From: Ahaetulla prasina
Taxonomy: Eukaryota; Chordata; Lepidosauria; Squamata; Colubridae
Length of the DNA: 64,000 nt
Assembly: GCF_028640845.1 (NCBI RefSeq)
Contig: NC_080540.1
Location: forward strand, 95,592,061 to 95,656,060
Reading direction: 5' to 3'
How positions within the stretch are numbered: the first letter of the stretch is position 1; each line of letters opens with the position of its first letter. Shown piece after piece: positions 10,224 through 23,300 of this stretch. Under the pieces are notes generated by a model, which had not been told where the DNA came from, searched no databases, and was given only the letters and a program-made list of their open reading frames with translations. A program made the position numbers and the translations under genes.

Positions 10224-11009
10224 CTTTGAACAAGAAAGAAAAAAGATAAAAAGTTCATCACACATACAAAAATTGCAACTAAATACATTTTTTAAAAATA
10301 ACATAACCATTCATAATTTAATGTATTTCCTTGTAGACTCGATTTAGTATGAAAATCTCAAGTACCGGTGTACTTAATTTGTATATTTAGTTTAAAAAGC
10401 ACCTGTCTGTTGTTCAAAAACTGAAATGGTGCTGATATATATATATATGTGTGTGTCTTTGGTTGTTTGGGTTTTCTCCCGTGTAAAATTGGAAGTGTCT
10501 TGGCGATGTTTCGACGAAGTCTCATTCGTCGAAGCTGAAGCCTGAAGATGACGAATGAGACTTTGTCGAAACATCACCAAGACACTTCCAATTTTACCCG
10601 GGAGAAAACCCGAACAACCAAAGACCTACATACAAACACCCGTGAAAACCTCAGAAAATATATATGTTTTCTGAGGTTTCACGGTGTTTATAGTCTTTAG
10701 TTGTTTGGGTTTTCTCCGTGTAAAATTGGAAGTGTCTTGGCGATGTTTGACGAAGTCTCATTCGTCATCTTCAGGCTTCAACCGTGCTTCTGGGAGCAAT
10801 GTGTGATCGCAGCTGTTTCTTCCTTTTAACTGCTAGTGGGGTTTGAACTGATTGGGTGGGAGCACAGCCAAACTCCCACCCAATCAGTTCAAACCCCACT
10901 AGCAGTTAAAAGGAAGAAACAGCTGCGATCACATTGCTCCCAGAAGCACGAAGCTGAAGCCTGAAGATGACGAATGAGACTTAAACGCCGCCAAGACACT
11001 TCCAATTTT

Positions 11010-11071
<62 letters not shown>

Positions 11072-11262
11072 CACTAGCAGTTTGCTCCCAGAAGCACGAA
11101 GCTGAAGCCTGAAGATGACGAATGAGACTTCGTCGAAACGTCGCTAAGACACTTCCAATTTTACACGGGAGAAAACCCGAACAACCAAAGACCTATATAC
11201 AAACACCCGTGAAAACCTCAGAAAACATATATATATATATATATACACATACACATACACAT

Positions 11263-11315
<53 letters not shown>

Positions 11316-14300
11316 CACACACATATACATATACATATATATATGTAGGTCTTTGGTCATTCAGGTTTTCTCCCACGTAAAATTGGAAGTGTCTTGGTGA
11401 CATTTCGACGAAGTCTCATTCGTCATCTTCGTGCTTCTGGGAGCAATGTGTGACTGCAGCTGTTTCTTCCTTTTTAACTGCTAGTGGGAGGAAGGGAGGA
11501 AGAAACAGCTGCAGTCACACATTGCTCCCAGATATATATATATATAAGCAGTCAGATATAGACAGAACGTGGAGACAGTTGTACAACAAACATGTTTGCA
11601 AAAAGTTTCTCTAGAAAAAAGAAGTCCATTTATTTATTTTCATTATTCATAGCATGCCCCAAACATGCTGGGTGGGGTATAACTAGGCCATATACAATAC
11701 AAAAATTAAAGTTATCAATAATCACACATCAAAGGTATTAAATAAATGAGGGTTCAAACTCATATCAGAGCATGGCTATCTTAAACTATTTACAGAAAAA
11801 TATCAGGCTTGATATCTCCATATCTCTCAGGGGAAGAGTATTCAATAAAGTCGAGCTGCTACTGAGATTTGAAATAGCTGCAATCTCCAAGTCAGCTCCA
11901 AAAACAGAACCATGCTGAAAGTATTACAATAATCCAAGTAATTAGTGATCAGTGTGAGTTACTGTTGCTAGGCATCTCATTCCAGGTAGAGATGCAATTG
12001 ATATGTCAGCCAAAGTTGGGAGAAAATTCCTCTGGCCACAGCTTCCATCCACTGTTTAAGGAAGAACTGGGAATCCAGGAGAAATCCAAGATCACAAACC
12101 AACTTGGTTTGGGGGATGGGGAGTGTGAATAGCCTAGCCAACGTTGCCAAAGTATCTATTGATAACTAACAATTCCACCATAGTAGAATTTAACCTAAGG
12201 TTATTTTACCCAATTGTCATAGCATCCGGGCACCAGTTGACGATTACTAAGAAATGTTCAGTTGGCAATGCATAACTGAGTATCAGCAACATATTGGTGA
12301 CATCTTTCTTCAAACTGATAAATGACCCTTGGTTATGTGTATATTCTGTATTCACTAAAGTGGGAGAGAGATCTGGGACTCTCCACATTGGCAAAGGGCT
12401 ACCTCCCCATGATACCAGATGGAACTGGCCACTTGGGAGGGAGAGGAATTAGCATAAAACTGTTCCAGTTTCCCAATCCATGCAGCCAGTCCCAAAGGGT
12501 ACCAGATGGCACTGATGGCACTGAATGCCACTGAGGGTCCCAACAAAAAGCACTGAGCCAGGTGACCAATGCTGTTTTGGTCCTGAATCCTGACTGAAAT
12601 CCTATGTCATCCTGTGGCTAATTTGCTGTCACCTTCTAAACCAATTTTACGAGGAAGGACAGGTTGGAAACTTGGTGAATATTGTGAAAGATAGCCAGAC
12701 CTAGGGAAGACCTCTTCAAGAGAAGACAAGACTACTGCCTCTTTCAAGGCAAGAGGCATTAAGTCTAAGTTCAAACAGATACTGATTATCTCATGGAGCC
12801 TGCTGCTCATACCCTCTCCCCCAGTCCAAAGAAGCCAGGAGATCTCCCACAAGTGGCAGAATTTATACTACCAAGGACCCAATTTACTTCTTTGGGCTTC
12901 AGAAGATCAAAAGTATCCCAGATATAATGCAAATGCTGCCTTGCTCAAAAGTGGATTCTGTCCAATTGACATTGTATTTTCTTTAAAAAGAACTTATACA
13001 TATTCTCTGCACAAGAAAATTGGATTATAACCAATTGCAAGTGAGAAACTGTTCAGTTTAAAATAAAGGTGAAGAGCCTAGCAACACTGCAGATCAGCTC
13101 TGATGTTTCTTCCAAGGGATTATTCACATATCTCTAGCAAAACACTATGTTCTGCTTTGCAAAATTTCTTTGTATCATCCAGCTACTGTGGGAGGAAAAA
13201 AAGATTAAGTCTAAGTCTCAGAAATTAAAACTGTATCAGGAGTATCAAGAAATATACACACGTTAGAATAGAAATTGTTATCAAAACTCCTGTCTGCACA
13301 TGTTGCCACAAAAATATCTTGTTTAAAATCATGATTTAAAAGCAAGAATTTCTTAAGAAGTGAGAACTATTAATAAATCAACAGATAAATTCTAACTATG
13401 AATCGATCCATAAGAACATTTCAAGATTCGTAAAAATATCTTAATTTGGGGTTGGTTCCTTTCAGACCAACATACTCATTCAGAAATTTTATTTTATTAC
13501 TTAATCTAGAGATATATTTTGAAACTGCACCAAGAAATCTAGAGTTCTCAAAAATATTTCTTGGCTTTGTAATTTGGAAAATTAACTTGCCATATCAGAA
13601 AGCAGAAACATCTAATACTATTATTTGTCTTTACTTTTAAAAGGGTCTGCTCCTGGGGACAGAAAAAAGAGCTAATAAATCTGGAGAGCCAATATAAATC
13701 AGCTGCTCCCAACAGATTGCAAAATTTGAACAAAAGGAGTTAAAAATACCTAGTATCAGTTCCTAAAGATCTCAAAAATGTGCTACCAAATTAAAATGTA
13801 TATATGGCGGAAGGGTAAATAATTAAATACCGTTTTGGAGAATAATCATATTAACTCTAATTTAATTTAATGTGATTGTAAATAAAATTATTATTATTAT
13901 TTTGTCTTGCTCCCTGTTCACTACTTCCTGGTGTGAGGCCCGTATACATTTAAAAAGTCAAGAATAGTCCACAAAAGTTAAGCACAACTGGAATTAACAG
14001 CATTTGCAGGAAGCATTAGGGAGAAGGGGGAGGCAGAGTGACACAAGCAGTGTTATGTGCCAATGTAAGCCCTGCTCATTTCTTGCTTGTGTCACAACTT
14101 CACACAACCCCCCCAAAGGGGTGGCGCTTCAGTATTATGTTTATTTCTGCATTATGACAAAAGCATTGAATAGAATAGAATAGAATAGAATAGAATTTTA
14201 TTGGCCAAGTGTGATTGGACACACAAGGAATTTGTCTTGGTGCATATGCTCTCAGTGTACATAAAAGAAAAGATACGTTCATCAAGGTACAACATTTACA

Positions 14301-17300
14301 ACACAACTGATGATCAATATATCAATATAAATCAATATAAATTGAGATAATGAAGTTGCTGCTGCCTGGAATATAGAATTATTATACTTTCAAGGCTGGT
14401 AAAACAAGAGTTTGTGGATTTTTCCTATTACTTCAGTGAACCAACCCCAGCTATATGAGGAAAGGTGAACATGGAACCAAGCAGCGATGGGTTTCACAGT
14501 TTCTTACCACTGGTTCGCCCCGTGTGCGCTCACTTCGCGCGCTTTCACCTTCCACACATTTGCCAGGCCTTCACGCATGCGCTTTGCTTGTGTGTGCGCA
14601 CCTTCCGGACATGTGCCCGGCCTGAAAAATGTGCCTAAATAGGACCAGGGCGATTTCCACTACCAGTTCGCCCAAACTGGCTGAAAAACACCTCTGGAAC
14701 CAAGCAATCATTGCAAAAAAGTGAGGAATGAAAGTGAAATAATTTGAAAATGATTCCAGCAAACAATAAGACAGAACAATGTTCTGTTTCTTAATCTATT
14801 GTGGGGGTGGGTGGTTTTAAAAGTATAATTAGAGCCTGGTAGTCACCAATGAAAAGAGATAAACTACTATTCATTAATATTATTTCATTACCTTATTGTA
14901 TACATTAAACCACTCAGGATGATGATTCATCTTTTCAGCTTGAAGAGCTACCCGAGTCATAAAACCAAAGGCCTGCATAGAGAAAATAAATAAATAAATG
15001 CATGTGTAATTCTTAAAATAAAGCATTTTATTATATTCTGCATATGCCAGAAGGGAAAAGTGTCAAAATGTAACAGTAAAAAAAAAAAGCAAACATGTAT
15101 AGGCCTGATACTGTACATGCACTTCTGAAACAAAACAAAAAAAATCCCGATTAAATTTTACTAGTAATGGAGAATAAAACCAAGAAAGTGTGTCACAGAG
15201 ATTATTTCAGAAATTGTTACAGAAGTCTGATGAAGCAGGCAAATGTCTGTATCCTTACACTATAGATACAGAAAATTATCTGAGTTAAGAACAGGTGTGA
15301 TTTGATCCAAATCAAACAAAGCAAAATTGTATGTGCTCTATTTCACCCACTTTATCTTGTGTAAAACAAATTCTACAGTTTACATACATCCACACAGTAC
15401 ATGAGTGCTTAAAGTATCAAGAATCCAATCCTATGCAGCGATTTTCCCTTGCCAAAACCAAACAAACTGCTCTCAAAATAAGACTAAAAATCTAATTGAA
15501 AGATTATTTTAACAGCAATAAATATGTGAGACATTAAGTATGATCTTTCAAAGTCAACGTATCTATCAAATGTACTAAAGTCTCGTTATAAAAATTTGCA
15601 GGGGGAAAAACCATGTTCAACCCTTTGACAGCAATTTTGACTAAACATATAATCAAGAAGTAGTATAATAGTTGATAATAGTTTCAGTATTGTTTTCCTC
15701 TACCTCTACTGAAGTATGACTGCAAATCACTTCTCCAGTCAGATGAATGCAATCATTACAATCAGAGCAAATTATTCCAACAAAGTTTTTCGTGTACAAA
15801 TTATCAAAATGTTGGCAATTGAAATTATTTGCTCTCAAGTGAATCACAGAATTGCAGCCATTGTTTCACTTGATTTTGAATTAAATTTCAAAGTCAAACC
15901 ACTGTAAAAAGCAACTTTGAAACTTAGTTCTGAAACTATTTTTGAAAGACTACGAGCTTTAGTTTTTAATAGTGATAAAATAAGGCATTTTCTACAGTTC
16001 TACAATTTAATGAATGGCATGATTTAGAGTGTTTACTTTATACTCTTTAAAAGAAATTTACTAATGTTTCTATTGTGATTATTTATTTACTAGAATGTGT
16101 AGGTAATCTCACTTCCAGGTTACAGTACTACAATACAATACAATTCCCAAAAAGATAAAATCAAAATAATCAGTAATTCTTGGTATAATTACAGTAACTA
16201 CATCAACTTCCATGTTGCAAAAAATTCCTAATGAGCACAGTAAATAAACAAAGCAGACATCAGACTGGCTGTCCCTTTCTCACTGACATTATTTATGAAG
16301 TTAATCCCTGCATTTTGAAGTTATATTGCCTTTATTATACAAAGAGATGGAAGGAAGCCAGCTCTAGTAGATAGGGCACAATTGTATCAATTCTTCGCTG
16401 CAGAGATCACCAAGAAAATCCACAGCTGTAATAGTTGAAAAAAAATCCCAACCAACCAACGCAGAAGTTGACAACAGTAAATTGCAACTACAAACTACAG
16501 CGGCATGGATGTGTCCATGAAGTCATCAAACCTCATTCTTTTCCTTTAACTTGGACTTGAAAATGTTCTAACATTTGAGCAACACCATTAAATCCGTACC
16601 TATAGCTTGGGTATCAAACTTTTATTCTCCATTCAAATTCCATAAACAGAAATTGATCACATGAATGGTCATAAAATGGAGATTGTTTTTCCTCGGTCAT
16701 TTAACTACCTACCCCTGACTTTCAACGTTGAATTTTGTCCACTGAATCAATATTTAATTCAATTACTAAAAAACATTACTAATAACCATAAAATGATAAT
16801 TATGATGCAAACATTACATAGTTTAATAGAATAGACACCTATCTGCTTTCCCAGCAATAAAAATGTTTGGAAATATAAAATTTGGGAATAATCTGTACTG
16901 AATTATCTGAACATTTGCTATGGTCAACAACCAATCTAGTCTGCCAATAGCCTGAACACTAAATCTTGCTTAACCCTGGGATTCATGAGCAAAATGATTA
17001 GGTAGCAAGTGATAAAAAATTATATCTGCTTGAGACACTGGAAAGATACTGCCAACAACAATACAAGTCAGGTCCTTTTATCCCCCCCAATGCTCCTTGG
17101 ATTGAAGACACTCCACCTCAAGGGAGAATAAATCACTATTCCTCTGCTTTAAAGATCTCCACTGATATTGCTGAGGATAGATACTGTAGTATAGATTCCC
17201 ATTTACTTACTTTATTTTTGTCTGTCTATCAAATAAATAAATTTACTTAGTTTACTTTAATAAGGACATCTCTTTGCTTGAGTATCTAGCCATGCTGGTG

Positions 17301-20300
17301 AAGAAAGTGCTTCAACTACCAATTAAGAGTTACGCAAAAGGAAAGCTTTATTCAAAAGATCAATGATGGTACATTTTGTTCAAGGTGATCAACAAAGGCA
17401 ATACAATTAGCCTCTAGTATATGCATCCAAAAATAATGAAGAGCAAAAATATAATGGGATTATTAAATCTCCCTAGGTTTTGGGTTTCCAACTGGTATCT
17501 TATGAGATTTTGGATAAGAATGCCAAAAAACCTGCAAGATCCTGAAAGTTCTGAGGTACTTATTTTTTTCAATCCTATGTTTAGATTCCAATATTGCTCT
17601 GCGAGAATCATGCGTATCATGCTGTCCACAGACCCACGTTGCAAATCCTAAATATTATGGTCCTCAAAAAAAAAAAAAAAGATTGGAAATTGTTGATGTA
17701 AACCACAATAAGCAAACCAAACATTAAACGGTAGTAGCCTAAGAAGTGGATAATTTTGTTTGTTTTTTTAGTATTAGGAGTTTGATTATCTTTGTGTTTG
17801 GAAATTTAATTTTATAGATCATTGAATGCAAGCTAAAAACAAGTTAATCACATTAAAGTCTCAATGAAACTATTAATGTCACTCAATTTATTAACTGCAA
17901 CAATTTTTGAAGGAATTCTTGTTCAAAGACTCTATGACATTTTAAATTATTTTATGGATCTTGTAGAATTATTTTTCTAACAGTGAAAAATTTTACTTTG
18001 CTGTAGTCAGGTTTATCTGTACATCTAAGAGACTCATACTTTTATAGTCCATTTTAAGCCTGTACAGCTGTCTTCTCCTTACATATATTTTTCACCGAGA
18101 AAATGAAAAGCAGATCTGTTGAAGCAATTTCGGCAGAGCAATCTCCATTAAGCCTTCTAAATACTTCCCTTGCTAATTAAATGAAATCAGAACTTTATTG
18201 TTTATGGACCACCTTTTGTATCTGTAGGCTTATAACCTTCTTTTTTTATAAAATACAATTGGGAATGGGGGGGAAAGCTATTTAGGATTGATTATATATG
18301 AAAACATTATTACATAATCAGTTTGGACATTTCTTCACGTCTTGAAACATAATCAGTAATTGGGTGTAATTGGTGATCAAGGAAACTATCTGGTGATCAA
18401 TTAAAGTAATTACCAGATTCCGGCAACACAACCAATCTTAATTTGAGCAAGAGTCTGCAATTCTTCAACTTTAATTTAAAATAATGAATATTATTAAGCA
18501 GTCTGTGAGCCAAGATCATGGTCAAGCCTACATTGTATATAGTAGTCAGATTAGTTTTGGTAAGTTTTTGTTTACCAGCAAGCCAAACACTTCATGTTAG
18601 AAAGTGTTTTGTTTATTTTGGAAAAAAAATCCAATATGGTCTTGACCTTCATATCAGGAGCTTACCATCGCAAGGATATTTTAACATCTGGATATCTTTT
18701 TCCAACTCAGTGAGCAGGTCTTAAAATAATTCAATAGAAAAAGAGCACGCATTGTAGTGAATAAGCTTGCATCTTAAAGACCATTTTTCCCCTAAGAATC
18801 AAAAATTTATTTTTTATTTTTTATTTTTATTTATTTATTTATTTAGTCAAACACAATAATATATGTAAGTATAAGCATGAAATAACCATACAAATTGAAT
18901 ACAACCAAAGGGAACATTAGGACAGGAACGGTAGGCACACTGGTGCTCTTATGCACCTCCTTACTTACTTACTTATTTGTCTTGGAGAACATTCTGGGAC
19001 AATCTTATTACAGTAGGAAAGGTATAGGATGTATATTAAAAAAAAATACAATTTGCACATTTGTATTATACAATTTGCATTCAATTACATTTTTCTCAGG
19101 AAGTTTGACCAACACAACTTCTACACTTTTTCAGTTTAGTAGTTTATTTCCAATATTAACCTCTGACCACAACAAACTTTTTCTCCTCCTTGAAGAATTC
19201 CTTCTGACTTGAGAAAAGTTCTCCCTTTTGCACACCTTGTTCCTTAAACGTTACATATTAGAGCTTGCATCTTTCCTACATTCCTTTATAGTTCTGCATT
19301 GCTACTCTCAAGAACTATAGTCTTCCTCTTTCCTTTTGATCTCAATATTTTCATTACAATTACCTAATAACTCAACTAAAGTGCTATGTGATTTCCTTAA
19401 TAGAAAGAATTCTCAAAGAAAAATAGTAATAATATAAATATTTATTCATTATTCATTCCTTGATATTCGTTAAGCATTCAATAGGCAAAAATACATTAAT
19501 CCCATGTTACTTAACTTGTAGCTTCCAATAGATCAATATTCCATTGATTGTTGAATTAATTTTGATAGCAAAGGTTAAATTTCTTGATAATTTTAAAGTT
19601 GCTGGAATATTATCATGAGTTTTTAGGCATACTATGTCCGAATAATTTTTGCTTAGAAGTATGCTCTATCATGCTATATCTACTACTATATTAGAATTAT
19701 TGCACCACTTTATATCTAATTAAATATGAAACACACATACTAATCAATCTCAGGTTTAATGATGTTTCTGAGAAAATATCACAAATCTTCTGAAGGTTAT
19801 GCTATGCTTAGAAAGTTACTTATTTTATTGTTATCTTTCACAAAACTGGATTCAACTAACTTCACATTCTAGAATACAAATGTTCTTTTTATATTAACAA
19901 CTACTGTGATTAAATATATTGCTGGAATTACACTTAATTAAAAACAATATTAAATGTGTTTCTATGTAAATGGCAGATAGACTTTAAAATATCAGTATTT
20001 TACAATGTTCCTAATATCAGTACTAGGAATAAATGTACTATATTGACTGTACTATATATCTTTTATTTTATTTTTTTATTTTTTTATTTGCATTTATATC
20101 CCGCCCTTCTCCGAAGACTCAGGGCGGCTTACACTATGTCAAGCAATAGTCTTCATCCATTTGTATATTATATACAAAGTCAACTTTTATTGCCCCCAAC
20201 AATCTGGGTCCTCATTTTACCTACCTTATAAAGGATGGAAGGCTGAGTCAACCTTGTCAACCTTATAATTAATAATCAGATACAACTTAAATGTGTCAGT

Positions 20301-23300
20301 GAGATTCAGCAGTGATAAGTCTCCTCAATGACCACATCCAGAAAATAAGAGGAAACATATTAGACAGAATGAAAATTATGCAGAGCAAAGGTTCAGATTG
20401 TCCATTATTTTCTTCTGGGCAGGGACTAAATGAATGGCTTTAGGCAATTATCAAGAAAAATATGAAAGATGCAGAAATACCCTATTTTCTATGCAAATCT
20501 CTAAATGGGAATTTTCCTTAAACTATACAGGCAGTACCAGGTCTGCATCTAGATACAAGTAGGCTGCCTATTACTAAAATGGCAGATTCTGGATATGTTT
20601 GAACAACACAAAAGACAAAGGAAATAGGGGAAAAATGACAATATTCTCGGATCAGTGATCCAAGAAATCAAAATGATTTGCCCAATATTGAAAATATTTG
20701 CAAAAATTTAAAACCCTAATGCTCTTCTACTTACTATTTTCATTTATGAAAAATAAAGCTTCCATGAAAATATTTTATTTTGTTACTATCTAATAGGTTT
20801 GACATTTTGCTATTTTAATATTATTGCATTATGTTAATATGTTATTTTACTAGCTATGCTAAATCATACGTCATGTGTTGAGATGGGCAGTCATATACAT
20901 TGAATAAATAAATATTCCAAGAATACATCTATTATAATGTGATAAATATTGATAAATATAAAATAATACAAATAAAAAGACCTCTTTTGTGGTCCTCCAT
21001 AATTTTAAAAGTGGAAATGGGTCTTAATGCCGTAGCAAAAAGTTTAAGAAACACTGATCTAGACAACTAGCCCACTATGGAAACATGGGCTCTGCAAGCT
21101 TCTGTGTATATTACATTTTACCATAAATTTTTCACTTTCAGCTACAGGATAAAGGTAAAGGAGTTCCTGCAGATTTTACTCCGCTAGTCGCTGCCCACTA
21201 TAGGGGGTGGTGCTTAACTCCATTTCATTTTAGAAGAACATACAAATTATTCATGAATTCACTGTATTTTAACTTATTGTATCTAAATCAGTCTGAACTC
21301 TAAATATAGATTCTTTCATTCTAATGGTGGCTTTATTTTCATAGCTTATTCATATACTATATAAGAGAGATTCTATAAATTAAACTCCAATGAATGTCAG
21401 ACAGAACCTAACCTAACTTCATCTAAGCTAACCTAAACTCTATTTCTATATTCTTCCAAGATCTTACATAAAAAAGGCATTACCCTTTTTACTACAACTA
21501 TAGGCTATGGTTTACAATTTACAATTCTTGTTTACAATTATTATGGTGAAGAAACTAGCTAGTCAGCTCTGTATCAAACATTTCGACAGCAAAAGCACAA
21601 ACTCTGATCTATTTTAAGTACTTTGCCACTCTGTGTAATCTTGTAAAAGCCATTCTTGCCTTTGATATTTAGAATGTTTACACTTCATACGTTATTCAAA
21701 CAATGTTTTACATATTAACAAATAATGTGAACAAAACTTCATGTTAGATCAAATTCTTCAACAAGTGTCTTGCCAAAATGCTGTGATTTTTCTATAAAAT
21801 TATTCCAATTTGTTGATCTTACATTGGATGAAACATACTGTAACAATCTTCATAATTTCTGTCCTTTTGGGACACTGTGATTTAAAGTAACATAATACAG
21901 ACCAGCACCACTGCTAATCTAAACCACCTGACCAGATAAACAACAGTTTCCCCTTTTCTCTTCACTGAAGACATTTCTGTTTATTGTCATATGATTTGCT
22001 AATTTTCAAGAAATGAAGAATAAATGCAGCCAAGTCAAACTGTGGGTAAGAAGAATTGGCTATTACACACTGGAATATCTTTACATTTAGGTATTAACAT
22101 AATGTCAAAAGTTTCAGGAGTTTCAAGGAAAAGTAGGTTAAATGGTTACAAGTATTTATGCAAAAATATCTAACTGAAGAATAAAATAGTTTAAATCAAT
22201 ATAATTTAATCTCAGTTAGTTTTAGGAGCTACATATTTCAAAGGCCATCCAAACAATGACATTCCCATAAGACATTTTCACCAGGTCCCTCAGTGATTTA
22301 AAACAGTGGATCAGAAATCAGGTTGAAACATGTATTTAAGGGCAATAAAATTAGCACACAATTGGCATTAGGTAGAGTGCAAATGAATAGCAATTTTATA
22401 TCAGAGTAATGGAGAGAATGGTCAAGAGGGAAGAAATATATTTAAAAATATTTTGCAGTTATTTTTTATTATTATTGCAAAGAATTTTGGTTCCATTTTA
22501 GACCATTAAGAAGAGTTGTAAATTCCTTTTACACCAGAAAAAAACAACTGACAGCGAATGGAATATTTTACTTTATAAAATAGAATGCCATAAATTAATG
22601 TATATATATCTATTCAATAGTTATGGATTTTCACAATCATTTAGATATACCTGATATAAAACATCATCTGAACCCCCCCCAAAAAAAGGAATTTGCAAAG
22701 TATGAATAATTTCAACTAAAAGATAAACCAAACATCATATGCAGTTAGTCTTTGAACACAAAAGAAGCTCAAATTTGCTTTATTCAGACAACATTCCTTT
22801 TGCTCCATCTACAAACCAATAATGCCAATAAAATTGGGACAAATTATGGTATGATTTGAAGATAAGCTGTCTGCTGATATATTTGAATGAATCTAAAGGG
22901 GGGGTGTTTTCTGGCCCACGTTTTAAACTTTTAAAGAGCTTGTGAAGACATGGCTCTTCCTCTAGGCTTTTGGAAAGGGAGAATGAAGCCCCTTTCTTCG
23001 TTTCTCAACTTCTATCTTTTTTCTTCTTTTTAAGTGATTTTATTGTAATTTTCTTGTTTTGATTGTTGAGAGTCACACAGAGTTGGGAGTCAGGAGGGCA
23101 TCCAAGCTAAATAAATGAATAGATTTTCTAGAATACTAGTTTTACATATCATATTCATCTTTATGTTTATTGCCCAAATACATATTTATTTTTTCTTAAA
23201 GGATGATTTGCATTTCTTCAAAACAAGACATTTTCCAGATTCAAGGACAGGGTGTTTTTTTTTAGTTTATTTTCTTATTTAAAGCATTTAAAATAAACCT

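Larger units (their letters stand above)
10430..11550. repeat. Palindromic repeat complex resembling Penelope-like element ends
   Basis: At least five copies, in both orientations, of a module running GAAGCCTGAAGATGACGAAT .. ACTTCGTCGAAACGTCGCCAA .. CACTTCCAATTTTACACGGG .. AACCAAAGACCTA, separated by (TA)n tracts. The module looks like the 3' end region of Penelope-like retroelements, whose repeats carry hammerhead ribozyme motifs; that assignment is by memory of similar motifs. No reverse transcriptase or GIY-YIG domain is present. It lies within PCBD2 intron 3. Confidence 0.6.
10224..14891 (-). other. PCBD2 intron 3 (4.7 kb)
   Basis: Contains the palindromic repeat complex (10430-11550), a probable ancient repeat (about 11630-12900, weakly LINE-like), a LINE 3' tail (14164-14340) and a hAT-type element (14482-14696). 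12.9-14.1 kb shows nothing recognisable. Confidence 0.8.

Noticed and set aside
10889..11400. Frames of alternating Ile-Tyr
   Set aside because: Translation of (TA)n microsatellites.
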